Positions 12,042-23,537 of a stretch of 64,000 nt of DNA are shown piece by piece (position 1 is the stretch's first letter; every line of letters starts with the position of its first letter). Source of the stretch: Diaporthe sp. PMI_573. Its lineage: Eukaryota > Ascomycota > Sordariomycetes > Diaporthales > Diaporthaceae. A program made the translations under genes and the position numbers. The DNA is taken from NCBI GenBank assembly GCA_021399435.1, contig JAJTUP010000010.1:806001-870000 (forward strand), given 5' to 3'. The notes beneath the pieces are model-generated. The model worked only from the letters and a program-made list of their open reading frames with translations, ran no database searches and was not told where the DNA came from.

Positions 12042-12268
12042 GGTTCTGTAAAGATGAGGCCTCCCTCGCCCTTCGAATAAGGAAATAGTAATAATTGATT
12101 ATGTATTCTATTCGAATCCTCAGAGATTCGACTCTGTCAATATATATCTAGCTGCGCTATGCATGATGCAAAATCTTTGCCTAGCCAAGAAGTGAAAGTT
12201 GTGTGGCCCACCAGCCACAGTTGTAGTACCTGAACGACGTATCGTCGGGGCCATTGGTGGATGGCATT

Positions 12269-14048
12269 TTAGAAGTTGAAGTAGCTCGTTCCAGGCACAG
12301 GTGCCCGATCCAGCTTGAAGTACCCCGGCTGCAACCTCTGGAACACCCTCGTTGGGTCGTACTTGGCTGCGATCTTCTTCAGTGTAGCCTTATTCGCGGC
12401 GCCGTAGCTGCTGATGACATCCTGGAACTGGCTTGCGTAGTTCATGTAGACCCAGTCATTCTGAGCACCTTCCGACACTGCCACAGCCTTGACCCTCTCG
12501 AGCACTGAAGAAGCCATCTGGTACATTCTTGCGTCGTCTGCTTCATTCGACCACAAGGCTGAAATTTGGATGAGGTAATAAGGTCCGCCTTCCACCGAGA
12601 GCCCGAGCGGGTTGCCACCGTTCTTCTTCGTGGCCTGGAGCACGCCTGTGGTGATGAAGCCGTTAGTTCTTTTCTCTCCCTGACTGGACAACTGGTGTCA
12701 GGTGTCAAAGACGGGATAGAATGCTCATGACTCACCTTCCGTAATCCCCTGCCATACCATCACAGGCATGGCACCAGCAACATCCGCCACGGAAGCTTGT
12801 TCTTCAAAGAATATGTCGGAAGCAGCCTGAGCTACCGCGCGAGATGCCTTGACGGATATGGCATAGTAACACTCACGGAAGCCGTAAGGATTGATCTGTG
12901 CGACTTCTGCTGTATAATTTGCAAGTGTGTTGCCCCGGGCCGTGGTGGATATCGCAGTGAGTGCGTTGAATTTGTCGAAGATCGCCGCGTCCTGTCCGTT
13001 GGGGTTGGCGTACCAAAGCTCGGCACTGGCAACCTTGAAGCCGGAATTCACTACCCAGGCCACCCAGGTCCCAGCATTGGGATCGCTAGGTGACTTGTCG
13101 ATGAGGTCCACAAAAGCGTCGGTAACGCCTGAAAACTGGTCTTCCATGTAGATTCTTGCGCTTCCCCACATCTCTCCTCCCGGGAGGGGAATGGTCTCAA
13201 CTTCAAAATCCACCACGATTCCAAAGTTGTTCCCGCCGCCCCGGAGTGCCCAATACAAGTCCGAGTTCTGACTTGGAGTTGCAGTGACTATTTCGCCAGT
13301 GGAGGTGACGACTTTGTAGCTGGCCACATTGTCGCACGCGAACCCGTAGATGTTGGAGAAAAAGGATATGCCTCCTCCAGTGGTCAAACCACCGATGCCG
13401 ATGGGTGCAACGCGGCCTCCAATAGCTGCCAGATCATACTGTTGGAGTTCAGTGTAAATGCGGTTCCAAGTGTTTCCAGGCTGAATGTGTGCAGTTTTGT
13501 GATCGTCCGACAATGCAATGCCGTTGAGATTTTTCAGCGAGACGGTGATCCCGCCCTCGATATTGCTGGATCCAGAGAATGCGGCATGGCCTCCGCTTTT
13601 GGCAGCAAACGGACACTGTGTCAATCTTGAGAGTAGAACGAGTATCGAGACCTCCGGCGGTGAAGAGGGGTAAAAGACACAGTAAGGGCTGACTTCTGCT
13701 TGCAGCTCTGACCAAAAGGCCCCGGTGAAACTGCTGTAGCCGGCGTCACCCTTCAAGTCCACCGCGGCGTCGCCGTAGACAGATTGCAGAGATGCACACT
13801 ACTCATATATGTTCATATCAGCAAATTGACCGTATGGTTAGGAATGGGATCGTGTCGCCTACAGCAATACTGCAGCCAAATGAGGAACTCTTGTTGGTGA
13901 GTGTCGTGAGTGCGGGGATTGCGGATGTGTTGAACCCCTGATCGATGAGGGCCTGAGTGACATTGAAGTCAACAGACTCGACGCCCACGGCAAGCGACAT
14001 CTGAACGTATGAGGTGACTGCCAACAAGAAGACCCGCGACACTTGCAT
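12269..14048 (-). CDS. Secreted FAD-linked oxidoreductase (BBE-like, bicovalent flavin)
   Basis: Exons 14048-13863, 13798-12736 and 12645-12269 encode 541 residues. The protein starts with a signal peptide (MQVSRVFLLAVTSYVQMSLA). The FAD-binding PCMH domain has KSGGHAAFSGSSNIEGG, whose His is the usual 8-alpha flavin attachment residue, and YGFACDNV, whose Cys matches the second (6-S-cysteinyl) attachment. GGGNNFGIV follows. The last exon ends with a BBE segment (YDPTRVFQRLQPGYFKLD). The second intron (12646-12735) was placed so that GITE joins GVLQATKKNGGN, as in relatives. Such enzymes oxidise sugars or secondary-metabolite intermediates with O2. The substrate is unknown. Confidence 0.9.
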
Positions 14049-14643
14049 TTTGTCTGTCGTTGTTGAACGTTCTAATTTTTTTTCTTCCGCAGAAGCAGAG
14101 ACATTGAAATATCATCAGAAGGAGGTGGCCTGACCAGCCTTGGGCTTCGGAGAAGGCGGACAAGGGTCTTCGCCGAGACATTGATCCTGATTTAATGTAA
14201 CGTAAGACTCTTTTTTGAGTTTGGTGCCTGCACCATTTGGTCAGCACTACCAGGACTAAGTCTACCCAAAGGGAATAAGCGAGCATTTCAACTGCCTCAT
14301 CAAGCTGTGCTCTCATCCTTCTCGTATCGCCAGGATTGCATATCTGTGAAGGATTACAATAGTAGTCTCTGAAATGTAATGTGCCACGTGGTGGCGGCTG
14401 AAGACTCAGCCAGGCATCGCGAAAAAGTACCAACAGTAGGGTAAATTCAAGGACAACAAATCCCACAACCAGTGTAAGCACTCAGCTGTGTCGCATGATG
14501 CAGAATCAATAGATCTCGACGGTAATTGAATGGGATTTTCTTTGTCTTGATTGATTTCCTAATCCATCCTGAAGAGTAATTTTTGCCCCCCCTCCTTCCA
14601 ACCCCCGGCCTTCTCACAGACTCAAACCCTAGCATCAACCCGC
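14049..14643. other. Intergenic between FAD oxidase start and small secreted protein stop
   Basis: This is the upstream region of the FAD oxidase gene. No supported gene; open frames here look random. Confidence 0.5.
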
Positions 14644-14905
14644 TCAAGTGCAGCTACCCGTGCTGGCACCGTCGGCCCACACACATTTGCCTCCCGCGCC
14701 AGTCTGGTAATTGCAGCAATCGGAAACAGAGATGCAAGCCTCTGTTCAAAACTCATCAGCATGTGTATCAACATGAAGGCGAAGAGGACTGGATGCGGGT
14801 ATACTTACGTCCAGCGCCGAAGCAGCCGGTGTTCTGTCTCTCAACAACGTTGGGGGCAGCGAAGGCTGTGGCAGCCAGGGCGAGTGCAATGGTGAAGAAA
14901 CGCAT
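14644..14905 (-). CDS. Small secreted six-cysteine protein (knottin-like framework)
   Basis: Two exons, 14905-14809 and 14741-14644, join across a 67-nt intron (14742-14808) to give 64 residues. A signal peptide (MRFFTIALALAATAFA) is followed by about 47 residues with exactly six cysteines at 28, 35, 41, 42, 52 and 63. The order C-C-CC-C-C is that of inhibitor-cystine-knot peptides. The gene is too short for ordinary ORF calling. In a plant-associated fungus such a protein would be an effector candidate; the sequence itself shows only secretion and disulfides. The donor GTAAGT and acceptor CAG are canonical. Confidence 0.78.
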
Positions 14906-16676
14906 CTTGAGGATCGGTTTCGAAGTGATTTTGTTGTTTGAGGTTGAATGCCGATGGAGGTTTGATTATTGATGTAGATGAGTGGTGAGTGAGAGTTCAG
15001 TCGATTGAGACCTCGGGAGACATCATCATTTCTGTATATCCAGCCGTCTCCTGGCTGAACTTCATTTTGATCCCGCTTGAATTTCATTGAATCGATTTGC
15101 ATCAGACCAGAGTACGCGTATCTGGGCCACAGTACGCGTATCTGATCCACAAAGTGGCCCACTTGTCAACTCACCCTGAGCAGCGCGGTCTCCCAAATTT
15201 CCCTCGTTCATGCCATCATGTCAAGCATTTTTCTACACAATGATTTTTTCTGTGTTCTCCTGATTGAAACTTGCCAGACCTAAGACACGGCAGACATCCC
15301 ATTATTAGTCAAAGCATCGGCCTACTAACTAACCCATGAGAAGATGACTTCAATGAGTGTATGCTCGTGCCAATTTGTGTTAATGATTGACTGGATTCGA
15401 TACAGTGAGCCAATACACCGTGAAAAAGATCCAAATTGTAAATAGTGTGTGATGGTATCATTTTACGCCGTCATTTGAAGGGGGAAAAGCCGAGTATAAC
15501 ATCACCATCTCTTCACAGAGTCATGGCTGCAGTAAATTTAGGGAGGGACGAGGTGACAGCAGAGTTCATCCTTGCTCCCATCAATCTAAGGGAGATCGGC
15601 TGTGTCCGACGGTGCAGGGGCCAGGCTGTGGATATACTTGTGAACACCAACATCACTGCCACCGTGATTACTGATCGTGCGGGTTACCAAAGACTCCACC
15701 GGCCCTTACCCGTTACCGATAGACTTACGGCTTGCCGTCATGGAAGGTGGGGAAAAGACCCCCGGGATCGGTTCGGCGGTTGTTTATTTCGTTCTTAGTT
15801 TCTTATTTTCTCCTTTCCTTTTCTCTTTCCGGCCATGTGTATGGTTGACTGGCGATCTGCGGGGTCTGGTGTGCGGGTACATACCACCCAGCAAGACAGG
15901 GCAAACCTGGGAGTTGGCACAGCATACCATCACGTTCACGCACCCACCGGTTGCCGGGCACAGGGGATAACCGACCCGGGGGAGGCATGAGTCACTTCCC
16001 GCGCGGGTAACAAAATCGTTCAGCAGAGGAGTTGAAGTGTGGGACTCCAGCGATGATGGATGTCGGCCGGTTTCCTATTCAGTCAAAAGGACTCGTCATC
16101 AAAAATATGACTATGGGGCCCGGGGTGCCAGAATCTGGTGTGGGTTGAGCCCATAGACCAAAACACATGACGCACCCCTAGCACGGTAGCAATACACGTA
16201 ATTCGCCAAGGCTGTCCAGCTCGTGAGCTTTGAGCATGGACGACAGCTTGTTACACCCTTCACAACTGCCGCGATCAGATATTTCGTTTTGCTAATGCTA
16301 GTACTAGGCTCATGGGCTCGATGGGGAGTCGAGGCGAATCACAATCTAGGAGACAAGGTCTAGATCGTCCGGAAAGGAGATGTGAGCCATTGAGAATCGT
16401 ATCGTGGCTTGGAGTTTGGCTGTATGGACACAGGTGAAGGGAGTAGACAAGATATTATAAATATACCGATCATCCATCCTGTATGAAAAGATACAATATT
16501 GGCGTCACAGTTCACTGGCTCATTCCATCGTCTTGCAAGAGCAGCAACTATCGCTAACCTGGAATTGAACCGTATCTCGTCGATTGCCACTGCAACAAGG
16601 CCTTGACCAGTCTTATTTCGTTTTTTTACTTCCCCTTCGCTTCACCATTAAAGTCGTGTCTTGTTGGACTGCAGCG
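14906..16676. other. Intergenic between divergent secreted-protein genes
   Basis: The stretch contains the promoters of the six-cysteine protein (left, minus strand) and of the metallo-beta-lactamase gene (right). Besides the 20-bp duplication I see only short open frames, such as 15523-15798, without recognisable protein character. Confidence 0.5.
15111..15150. promoter_or_regulatory. Tandem 20-bp repeat upstream of the small secreted protein
   Basis: Two adjacent 20-bp units, 15111-15130 and 15131-15150, share AGTACGCGTATCTG and CCAC and differ at two bases. Each contains the palindrome TACGCGTA. They lie 206-245 bases upstream of the ATG at 14905, a plausible place for regulator binding. 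Confidence 0.45.
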
Positions 16677-17762
16677 ATGACGAGCAGAGGCTTCGTCCAG
16701 TGCCTGGGATGGTTCGCGCTGTTGTCGGTATCCAAGGCGCAGTCGGACCCCAACATCCCGTTCGCGGGCTGGGCCAACGTGACTGAATTCCCGGCTGAGC
16801 AGAAGGACAATGTCACGGCCCTTCTAAACGAGGCGGCCTCGCTGTCGGCCGGCGGCAACATCTACCCCTTTTTTGAGTCGAGCTGCATCCAGCAGCAGGT
16901 CTACCCGAACACCTTCTCCATCGCAATGACGGTCGGCTTCGTCGAGCCCTTCGCCGCCTTCGACAACCTGTACTATGTCGGCCAGGGCGCCGTGGCCGCG
17001 TGGGCCTACAACACGTCAGAGGGCGTCGTGCTCATTGACGCGCTCGATAACGCCGCCGAGGCCGAGGGCGTGATCGTCCCTGGGCTCGAAGCTGTCGGCC
17101 TGTCGGGCAGCGACATCAAGCACGTCATCATCACTCACGAGCACTTCGACCACTACGGCGGCGCGAAGTATCTGCAGGACACATTTGGGGCGCGCATCTA
17201 CGGCTCGGAGCCCTTCTGGGACGCCATGGAGGCCCTCTCGCCCAATGAGACCGTCACTCCCCCGGCTCGCAACGAGACCCTCACCGATGGCCAGGATCTT
17301 GTCGTAGGCGGTGTGACGTTCCACACCATTCTCACCCCTGGCCACACCCTGGGGACCTTGTCTCTGATTTTCCCCGTCACCGACCGCGACGAGAAACACG
17401 TTGTTGGCTTCATGGGTGGTACGGGCGACCCAAGCGACACAGCCATGCGCGAAATGAAGGTTGCCTCCATTGCGAAGTACGTCGAAGTCGCGAGCGAGAG
17501 GGGCGTCGACACCCTGCTCTCCAACCACAACATTGCCGACCACGCCCTCTACAAGGCTGACATGTTGGACCACCGTGACACTGCCCCGAATCCATATGTC
17601 ATTGGAACGGACGCCTACGTCAACTATCTCAAGACTAACGCGCTATGCACTCAGGTGCTCTCCGCGCGAGAGGGCAAGGACATGGCCTCAGGGGTCCAGG
17701 GGGAGGCGGCTTTGCGGAGGAGATCACTCTCTCTGTCGACTCAGCAGCGCTGTAATCATTAA
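16677..17762 (+). CDS. Secreted metallo-beta-lactamase-fold hydrolase
   Basis: A single exon of 361 residues. I chose the ATG at 16677, which puts a signal peptide (MTSRGFVQCLGWFALLSVSKAQS) at the start; the same frame is open for 31 more codons upstream. The zinc motif HEHFDHYGG lies near residue 150, preceded by GVVLIDALDN. The later metal ligands are in TPGHTLG, near residue 225, and SNHNIADH in the C-terminal part. Several NxT/NxS sites fit an extracellular glycoprotein. MBL-fold proteins hydrolyse esters, lactams or thioesters. The substrate is open; relatives near metabolite genes often act on lactones. Confidence 0.9.
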   Translation: MTSRGFVQCLGWFALLSVSKAQSDPNIPFAGWANVTEFPAEQKDNVTALLNEAASLSAGGNIYPFFESSCIQQQVYPNTFSIAMTVGFVEPFAAFDNLYYVGQGAVAAWAYNTSEGVVLIDALDNAAEAEGVIVPGLEAVGLSGSDIKHVIITHEHFDHYGGAKYLQDTFGARIYGSEPFWDAMEALSPNETVTPPARNETLTDGQDLVVGGVTFHTILTPGHTLGTLSLIFPVTDRDEKHVVGFMGGTGDPSDTAMREMKVASIAKYVEVASERGVDTLLSNHNIADHALYKADMLDHRDTAPNPYVIGTDAYVNYLKTNALCTQVLSAREGKDMASGVQGEAALRRRSLSLSTQQRCNH

Positions 17763-18456
17763 GACACAAGGAACAGGATATCTGCAAGTCTTTCTTCAAT
17801 TCTAGAACTATGGCTACTGTGCCGAGCTATTCGCTCATCTAGCCATGTTCGTGTGAAATGGCTCGGATCGAGTCCGTTTTGGGTCATGATAGGAATACCG
17901 ACATTACTTATATAGGAGTTCAGCGCCGGGTGTAGGTCTACCCAGGCTCGGGGAGATCCATTCTCTACGAACCGAAACTGCAGCCTCAATATAATACGTG
18001 TGAACTCAAATCCTCGCAGATATGGATCATCAGGATGTGAATGATATGTCATCGCTGAGTTGGTGGCCAAGTATCCTTTGTAAGCAGAAAGGGGAGCAAC
18101 ATCCACTTTAGATACCGTGTTAGAATAGCCATCTCGGCGGTCAAGGGTCCGATACTTGATTCAAGGTCACAATACTACATTGGTGAGGTCGAAACTGGCT
18201 CTGGTTAGTCATTTGATTATGCAAGTAATTAGAAATTCCACAAATGACTTCTGCTCAGGGGTACTCCAACATAGTCATACTACACGCTCGGGTAAAGGCA
18301 CGCCCCTCAAGGGCAATCCCAACGAGCCGCCTTCTTTTTATAAAAGGGCCACACTTGCATCTTGTTTGAGCGAGAGATTCAATGTTCTTGTGTCTAGATC
18401 ATCAACACCATCATCACACTAGCATTATTATCATATTAAGATCTCTGTTCGCCAAA
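17763..18456. other. Intergenic; promoter of second small secreted protein at right
   Basis: No supported gene. The last 150 bases hold a TATA box and a 5' leader. Confidence 0.5.
18339..18346 (+). promoter_or_regulatory. TATA box of the small secreted protein gene
   Basis: TATAAAAG lies 111 bases upstream of the ATG at 18457, a normal spacing for a strongly expressed fungal gene. Confidence 0.55.
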
Positions 18457-18727
18457 ATGCGTTTCTCTATCGGTATCCTTCTGATCGGAATTGCGACGGC
18501 CCATCCCGCCACTCTCAAGATCCGAGAATGCCCTGTGGGTGCTCATGGCGTCCTCTGCCCAGCTAAAGCCGCAGCTGGGGAGATTTGCTGCGTCAACGAT
18601 GTTGTATGTAATACTTTGGCTTCACCAGGAACGTCATATTCACAGAAAAGAATTACTGATCTTGGTATGGTGCTAGATTGGCAAATGTGAGGGACCCGGC
18701 AAGCTTTACAATGTCTGCATATCCTAG
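18457..18727 (+). CDS. Small secreted six-cysteine protein, second copy type
   Basis: Exons 18457-18603 and 18677-18727 give 65 residues across a 73-nt intron with donor GTATGT. A signal peptide (MRFSIGILLIGIATAHP) precedes a mature part with six cysteines at 25, 34, 44, 45, 53 and 63. The C-C-CC-C-C order is the same as in the 14644-14905 protein, but the rest of the sequence is different. Without splicing, the frame runs on to a poor 77-residue ORF with only the first four of these cysteines plus one from the intron. Splicing adds KC and VC and an early stop, which supports the model. Confidence 0.75.
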
Positions 18728-19509
18728 GCTCGGGGCTGCTGGCCGCTTTGCGCGTCGGTAGTGACTGGTTATGACGATAAGATCTGCTCCAATCACCATG
18801 TGCCAGGCAACGTTTCGCTTTCAGAGTGTGCTGCACACATCGAAATCATGGAGGGGGGCCAGGCTCATGCAATTGAAATTATCTCAAGGGCATGCGCAAG
18901 CACGTGGCAAGCCAGCATCATTGGGTGGAAAACGTCATCAAACATCGATAGACCTTGGCCATAGACACTTCAGAGAACCGATTGCGACCAGGCCTCTGGA
19001 GAGCGATTAGACTTTGAGATTAGACTGTGAGAGAAGCAGTGAAGATAGTTCTAACTTGAAGTCAAATTTCAACAACATTTGTGCGGCTCTGCCAACATCG
19101 CAAGTCTACCTGTGGCGATGGATCCAACGTAGAGAAGGATCTGCCTCAGAACGGAAACATCCTTGTCCCTATGAATGTCTTTATAGTGACTAATGACCAG
19201 GACGCTCGACTGCTCACCTTAGATTATATGCTTCGTGTCCAAAGGCGCCTTAGGTAATTACTTTTGAGGGGCCGCAGTTGAGAGTCTGAATGGGAAACGC
19301 AAGTTGGTCGCCGCGACAAAGGATAGTCCTCGGAGTTCGCTTCAAGGGAGTTACGTTGCTCAAAATCAGCGAGTCTCTCATGGCTACTAGAAACTGTGGG
19401 TGAGAATGAGACTGTGTACATGCTTCCTCTTCCAACAGCACTTAGGGTTCCAGATGAGAGCCAACTGAAGTTATACGAATCTTCCCACCACAAAATAGCT
19501 ATAGCAGTA
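18728..19509. other. Intergenic, convergent 3' ends
   Basis: No supported coding sequence, RNA gene or repeat was recognised. Confidence 0.5.
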
Positions 19510-21167
19510 TTACAGCCTGGGCTTTGCTGCTGTCAACTCCTGTTCAGCCCTTCTCGCTTCCCTCTCAAATCCTTTAATTTTGTATGTCACCATACCCGTC
19601 CAAACATCCAGCCACCTCTTGTCAAATGGTGGCAATGTGCGCCCCGTGGTTCCCGGCGTGGGATCACTCGCGATGTTTCTGAGAAACTCTAGATAGGATC
19701 CATAGTCAGGGGCAATAGAGTAGTAATCTTTGCCTCCCTTGAACTTGGCCACTCTTTCCTTTTCCCACTCACGTTGCTTCGCCGGCGGAGGCAAGGGGTT
19801 GGCTCGGCCTGCCAAGTGCCTAGCAACTGCTACGGCCTGCCACTCGTAGACACGGAAGGTGAATCCTCCTCCTAGCTGCAGTCCCACGCACCTTAGCTGA
19901 AATTACATACATATCAATCGAAATCGAGTTTCAGACTTACCATCCCGATGAATGCAAGAGTCGGATCTTCAATGTCCCACGTGTGCTGGTAGACTCCGGG
20001 TAAGCGACGGTAAGCCTTGCTAATTCGCTCTTGTACGTGAGGCAGCCAGGGCAAAGAAAAGGTGTATCCGGTCCCAAATACGATGTGGTCGACGTCGTTG
20101 AGCTCGCTGCCGTCGACGAAGGAGACCTTGCCTGTCAAGGGGTCGAGGCTGCTGATCTGCTTCTTGATCGCAACATGCGGGTGCTTGAACGGCGCCCAGC
20201 CAAACGCTGCGATAGGCTCTCCACGAATGGATGCATAGACTGGATGTTGCGCCTGCGGGAGAATCTCGTGAAGCACCTCGTGTGAAGAGACCGACCCCCC
20301 GACGACGATAACCCGCTGCAAATTTTGTTAGTCTTTAAGCCGTGTGATTTTTAAGGACCAGAAGACACCAGACGATAAATACTTGCCTTTCCTCTGAACT
20401 TCTCAGCACCGCGAAAGTGCTTGCTATGTATGATTCTTCCCGGAAATCGTTCGTCGTACTCCGCCAGTCCAGGGATCTCTGGGAACCAAGGAATATTATA
20501 GTGACCCGTTGCCACTACCAACGCATCAAACCATTCCCTCCACCAATAATCTTTTCCGGGGCCTTCCTTTCGCAGCGTCAGCACCCACTCATCACCCTCC
20601 TTAACGGCCCTCTCAACCGTAGTCCCGAGCTCCAAGAACCTCTCTGTCCCGTTCTTGACAAAGATGTTCTCGACCCAGCTCCTAATCGTCTCTCGGTGGC
20701 GGAATGGGGCGCCCGGCCCGTATTGCCGAAGAGTTCGCTCCGACAGTTGGTCCGGGAACGGCTCCTGGGTATAGCTCATGATCTCAGGGATAATGTTGCT
20801 ATGCAAATGTTCGTGCTGGGCCGAATCCGAGTAGCGCAGCTGGTGGCTGTTCACGACCTCGGACTTTGGGGTCTCGGCGGGCAGTTCGGCCGGGATTGGT
20901 ACGGCGTTATCCGCCTCCCCCTTGAGAAGCTCTCGCAAAGAGGGAATCTTAGGGGGCAAGTGAGGAGTGTGTACCCTGCATATTATGTCAACATCTCCAT
21001 TCCAGAAGAAGACAGGCTGGTCAAGCTCACCATGTTCCTCCGATGACAGGGCGTCTGTCAAAGACCCTAATGGTCTCGAACGCTTGCTCTTTGGCCAGGG
21101 CATCTGCTGCGATGGCACCTGAAGGGCCAGCACCGATCACTGCTACACGACGAGCTTTGACGGCCAT
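19510..21167 (-). CDS. Flavin-containing monooxygenase (FMO-like)
   Basis: Exons 21167-21031, 20975-20387, 20315-19941 and 19896-19510 encode 495 residues. FMOs use FAD and NADPH to oxygenate N, S or carbonyl groups. The N-terminal FAD site is VAVIGAGPSGAIAADAL. The FMO signature appears as FPGRIIHSKHF, and the NADPH site as RVIVVGGSVSS, where the usual GxGxSG is degenerate. GTGYTFSLP follows. The intron 20316-20386 uses a GC donor (GCAAGT), the only choice that joins FRGK to RVIVVG. The last intron (19897-19940) is just 44 nt. Substrate unknown. Confidence 0.9.
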
Positions 21168-22135
21168 TTTGAAGGGAAATGCTTTCCTTTGTTGATTCCA
21201 ACAAACACAGCAATCCCTGGGGTTTATATTCGTGGCTGCTGTTGATTTCTTCTTTTGAGTTGAGGGGGGGGGGGTTCCTTGAGAATGGGAAATAACAACA
21301 CTGCTATCTATTGATTTAACGCCTACTAAATTTTGAGATTTTCATCTTCTTTTTATATCTCCTCAATTAAGCACTGCGCGGTTATCGTGAGTCTCATGCC
21401 GGTTTCGCGGTCGCGCAAGCCATGCAGCTATTACGTGTTCAGCACCGTGAATCACGTCACACTGAAATTGGTGGCCGATTTGGACAGTGTCACAACCACA
21501 ACAGATATCCCACGTTGCACGTCACGGTAGACGCATATTGTGTGAGGCTCACTGATAGCTAATCTACAGGCTTACTGGCCCTTTAGCTTATCCTATCACG
21601 ACGACATCTGATTACAAACCCCAACCCAAAGTGATCATTCGTGGAATGCGTGCATGTCGGACCCCCTTGTACTCCTTTTCGTGCCTTATAACTATATCCA
21701 CCGTCCCTAATCTTTCGCACGATTCGCATGTCAATCAAGCTTCTGACAGTATTTATGGCAACCAGGGTGGTATCTTGACAGTTCGTTCGTGAAAGGCACT
21801 ACACCAAGCTGAGATGGCTCACTCCTCCGCTGTCATCCCATGGTGATCCGCTCGCAATTAATAGGTTGCAGCGCAGCTACTTATACGGGAGGCATGTCTT
21901 AAATCATGCCCCGAGGCTCATTTCACACAGGGTCATCTACTGCTTTGAAAAGAGAAGAAACGCAAGGGGTCGGAGTTATATATTAAACAAATGCTTATAT
22001 TATTAGTAAGTGACTCTAGCCCACGCCTGGCGCTATGCATTAAAACTGGACTATACACTACCATTGGCTCTAGTAGCCATGTGCATTCTGTTCTGGTGGT
22101 CCCCAAGTCTGAATGTGTGCGAAGTGCAAAGCATC
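21168..22135. other. Intergenic, FMO promoter side
   Basis: This contains a poly-G run near 21264 and no supported gene. Open frames within 21933-22245 lack protein character. Confidence 0.5.
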
Positions 22136-22378
22136 CTAACAATCTTCCAGGTGGTCTTTTTTGAGATGCCATTTCGATGAGGCAGGATCCTGCCGATATT
22201 GACTGTGGCACTTGACGCAAGGACATGGCTCGAACTTAGTTCCACACTTGTAGAAGTTTGAAGGTCTCTGTCGAGTGTCGCAAGGCTTAGCTGAGGGACA
22301 AATCTTGAAGCTCCAACAACGCCAGGCGCTGTGGCTGCACGCGCCGTGATGTGTATATGTCCATGTCTTCGAGCACAT
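22136..22378 (-). CDS. Small Cys-rich protein, function unknown
   Basis: An 80-residue single-exon frame with ten cysteines and several histidines (for example EPCPCVKCH), opening with MCSKTWTYTHHGACSH. There is no signal peptide. Short Cys/His-rich proteins starting with MC are common in filamentous fungi and may bind zinc. I do not recognise a named family. It could be a fortuitous ORF, but the cysteine content is unusual for this region. Confidence 0.4.
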   Translation of the reverse strand: MCSKTWTYTHHGACSHSAWRCWSFKICPSAKPCDTRQRPSNFYKCGTKFEPCPCVKCHSQYRQDPASSKWHLKKDHLEDC

Positions 22379-23537
22379 AATGTAAAAAGGTCGATATTGC
22401 CTTTCAGTTGTACTTGAAAGATTCGATTGCGCTTACCTTTAACTTTTTATGGCGTCCAAATATTGGTAAACTGATGATGCCACATCAACTCGCTTTCTGA
22501 AGCGAGGAACGGGGTATTTAATAAGCCCGGGCACGCCACGGGGTGTCCTTTGATGTACGCGAAATTTAATTGTACTATTGTTAATGGCGGCAGCGCCCAC
22601 AATAATCAAATAAAGAGACACGGCAAGTGTTATTGATCGACTGTGAATTCCATTCTTTTCGGTCAAGGGAACAATGACGTCCGCAACCAATTTCGGGATC
22701 AGGTGCTGCTGCCCCCCACGCATGTCGCTGTGTCCCAAGAATTCCGTGTGACTAAGTCTTGTCAAGACCAGTCATAATTGAAATAGAAAGCTGTGTAGCC
22801 ATTCTTATTTATGGACTATTCGTATTCTTTGAGTTCCTTTACTAAGCTGGAACGGCAATAAGTGTCCTATAAGGACAAGGAAAATATGTCTTATCGACGA
22901 CAACAGTGAGATTCGCTATACAAGGCTTTAAACGGTGACTTTCCAATCTACTTCTGTAAACCAGTGTTCTGTTAGATGCCACTATTTTGCACTATACGAC
23001 CTAGTACAATGGCTTCTGAACACAGATGGTAGCAGAGTATACACAGTTGAATAAAATCAGTTGAAAAACACAATGATAGGTCTTTTAACCTTATACCAAG
23101 GAGGGTATAGGGTATTCATTGTGTCTCTTGAGCGTCTGCATAGATAGAAATGCGTGCGTGCTCCTATGATCCAACTTGTTTAGTCCAGAAGCATCGTGTT
23201 CATTGCACCCGAAACCGAATTTACACATTTCCCTCATATAGGTAAGGGGTATCATATTCGTTGATAGCTGTTTCTATTGGTTACCAAGAACAGAGAAAGT
23301 CGCAGCCTGATGGTGGAAAATGGTTGCATTTATTCAGAACACAGGGGCGTGAAAACAAAACTTGTATGTCACAGTTTTACAACATTGGCTTCACCTTGTT
23401 TATCTTTTTTTTTTCATCAGAAATCAAAATATAGAAATAAGTTTTCAACGCCTTGTCTTCTTCTATTCTACTTCAACTAACCCAAATTTGCAGAGATATG
23501 CAAAGGAAATTCTGGACGGCTTCTTTGAAGCTCGTGC
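22379..23537. other. Intergenic
   Basis: A minus-strand frame from ATG 22723 to 22439 (95 codons including the stop) has one hydrophobic helix but no family features, so it is not called. The rest is AT-rich. Confidence 0.45.

Larger units (their letters stand above)
8835..12268. other. Gene-poor AT-rich intergenic region with decayed repeats
   Basis: No supported gene lies in these 3.4 kb. From about 9750 to 10560 the sequence is very AT-rich with many TA steps, as expected of RIP-mutated repeats. It contains two degenerate copies of the short element also found at 31401. From 11330 to 11720 base composition is more normal, with open frames of 80-100 codons that resemble nothing I know. A 10-bp inverted repeat lies at 12005-12041. 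Confidence 0.6.

Noticed and set aside
15523..15798. Plus-strand frame of 92 codons
   Set aside because: No signal peptide, motif or family feature; probably chance.
17016..17573. 185-codon minus-strand frame
   Set aside because: Antisense shadow of the metallo-beta-lactamase gene in GC-rich coding DNA.
22439..22723. Minus-strand frame of 95 codons with one hydrophobic segment
   Set aside because: No family resemblance, AT-rich setting and no support from neighbours.
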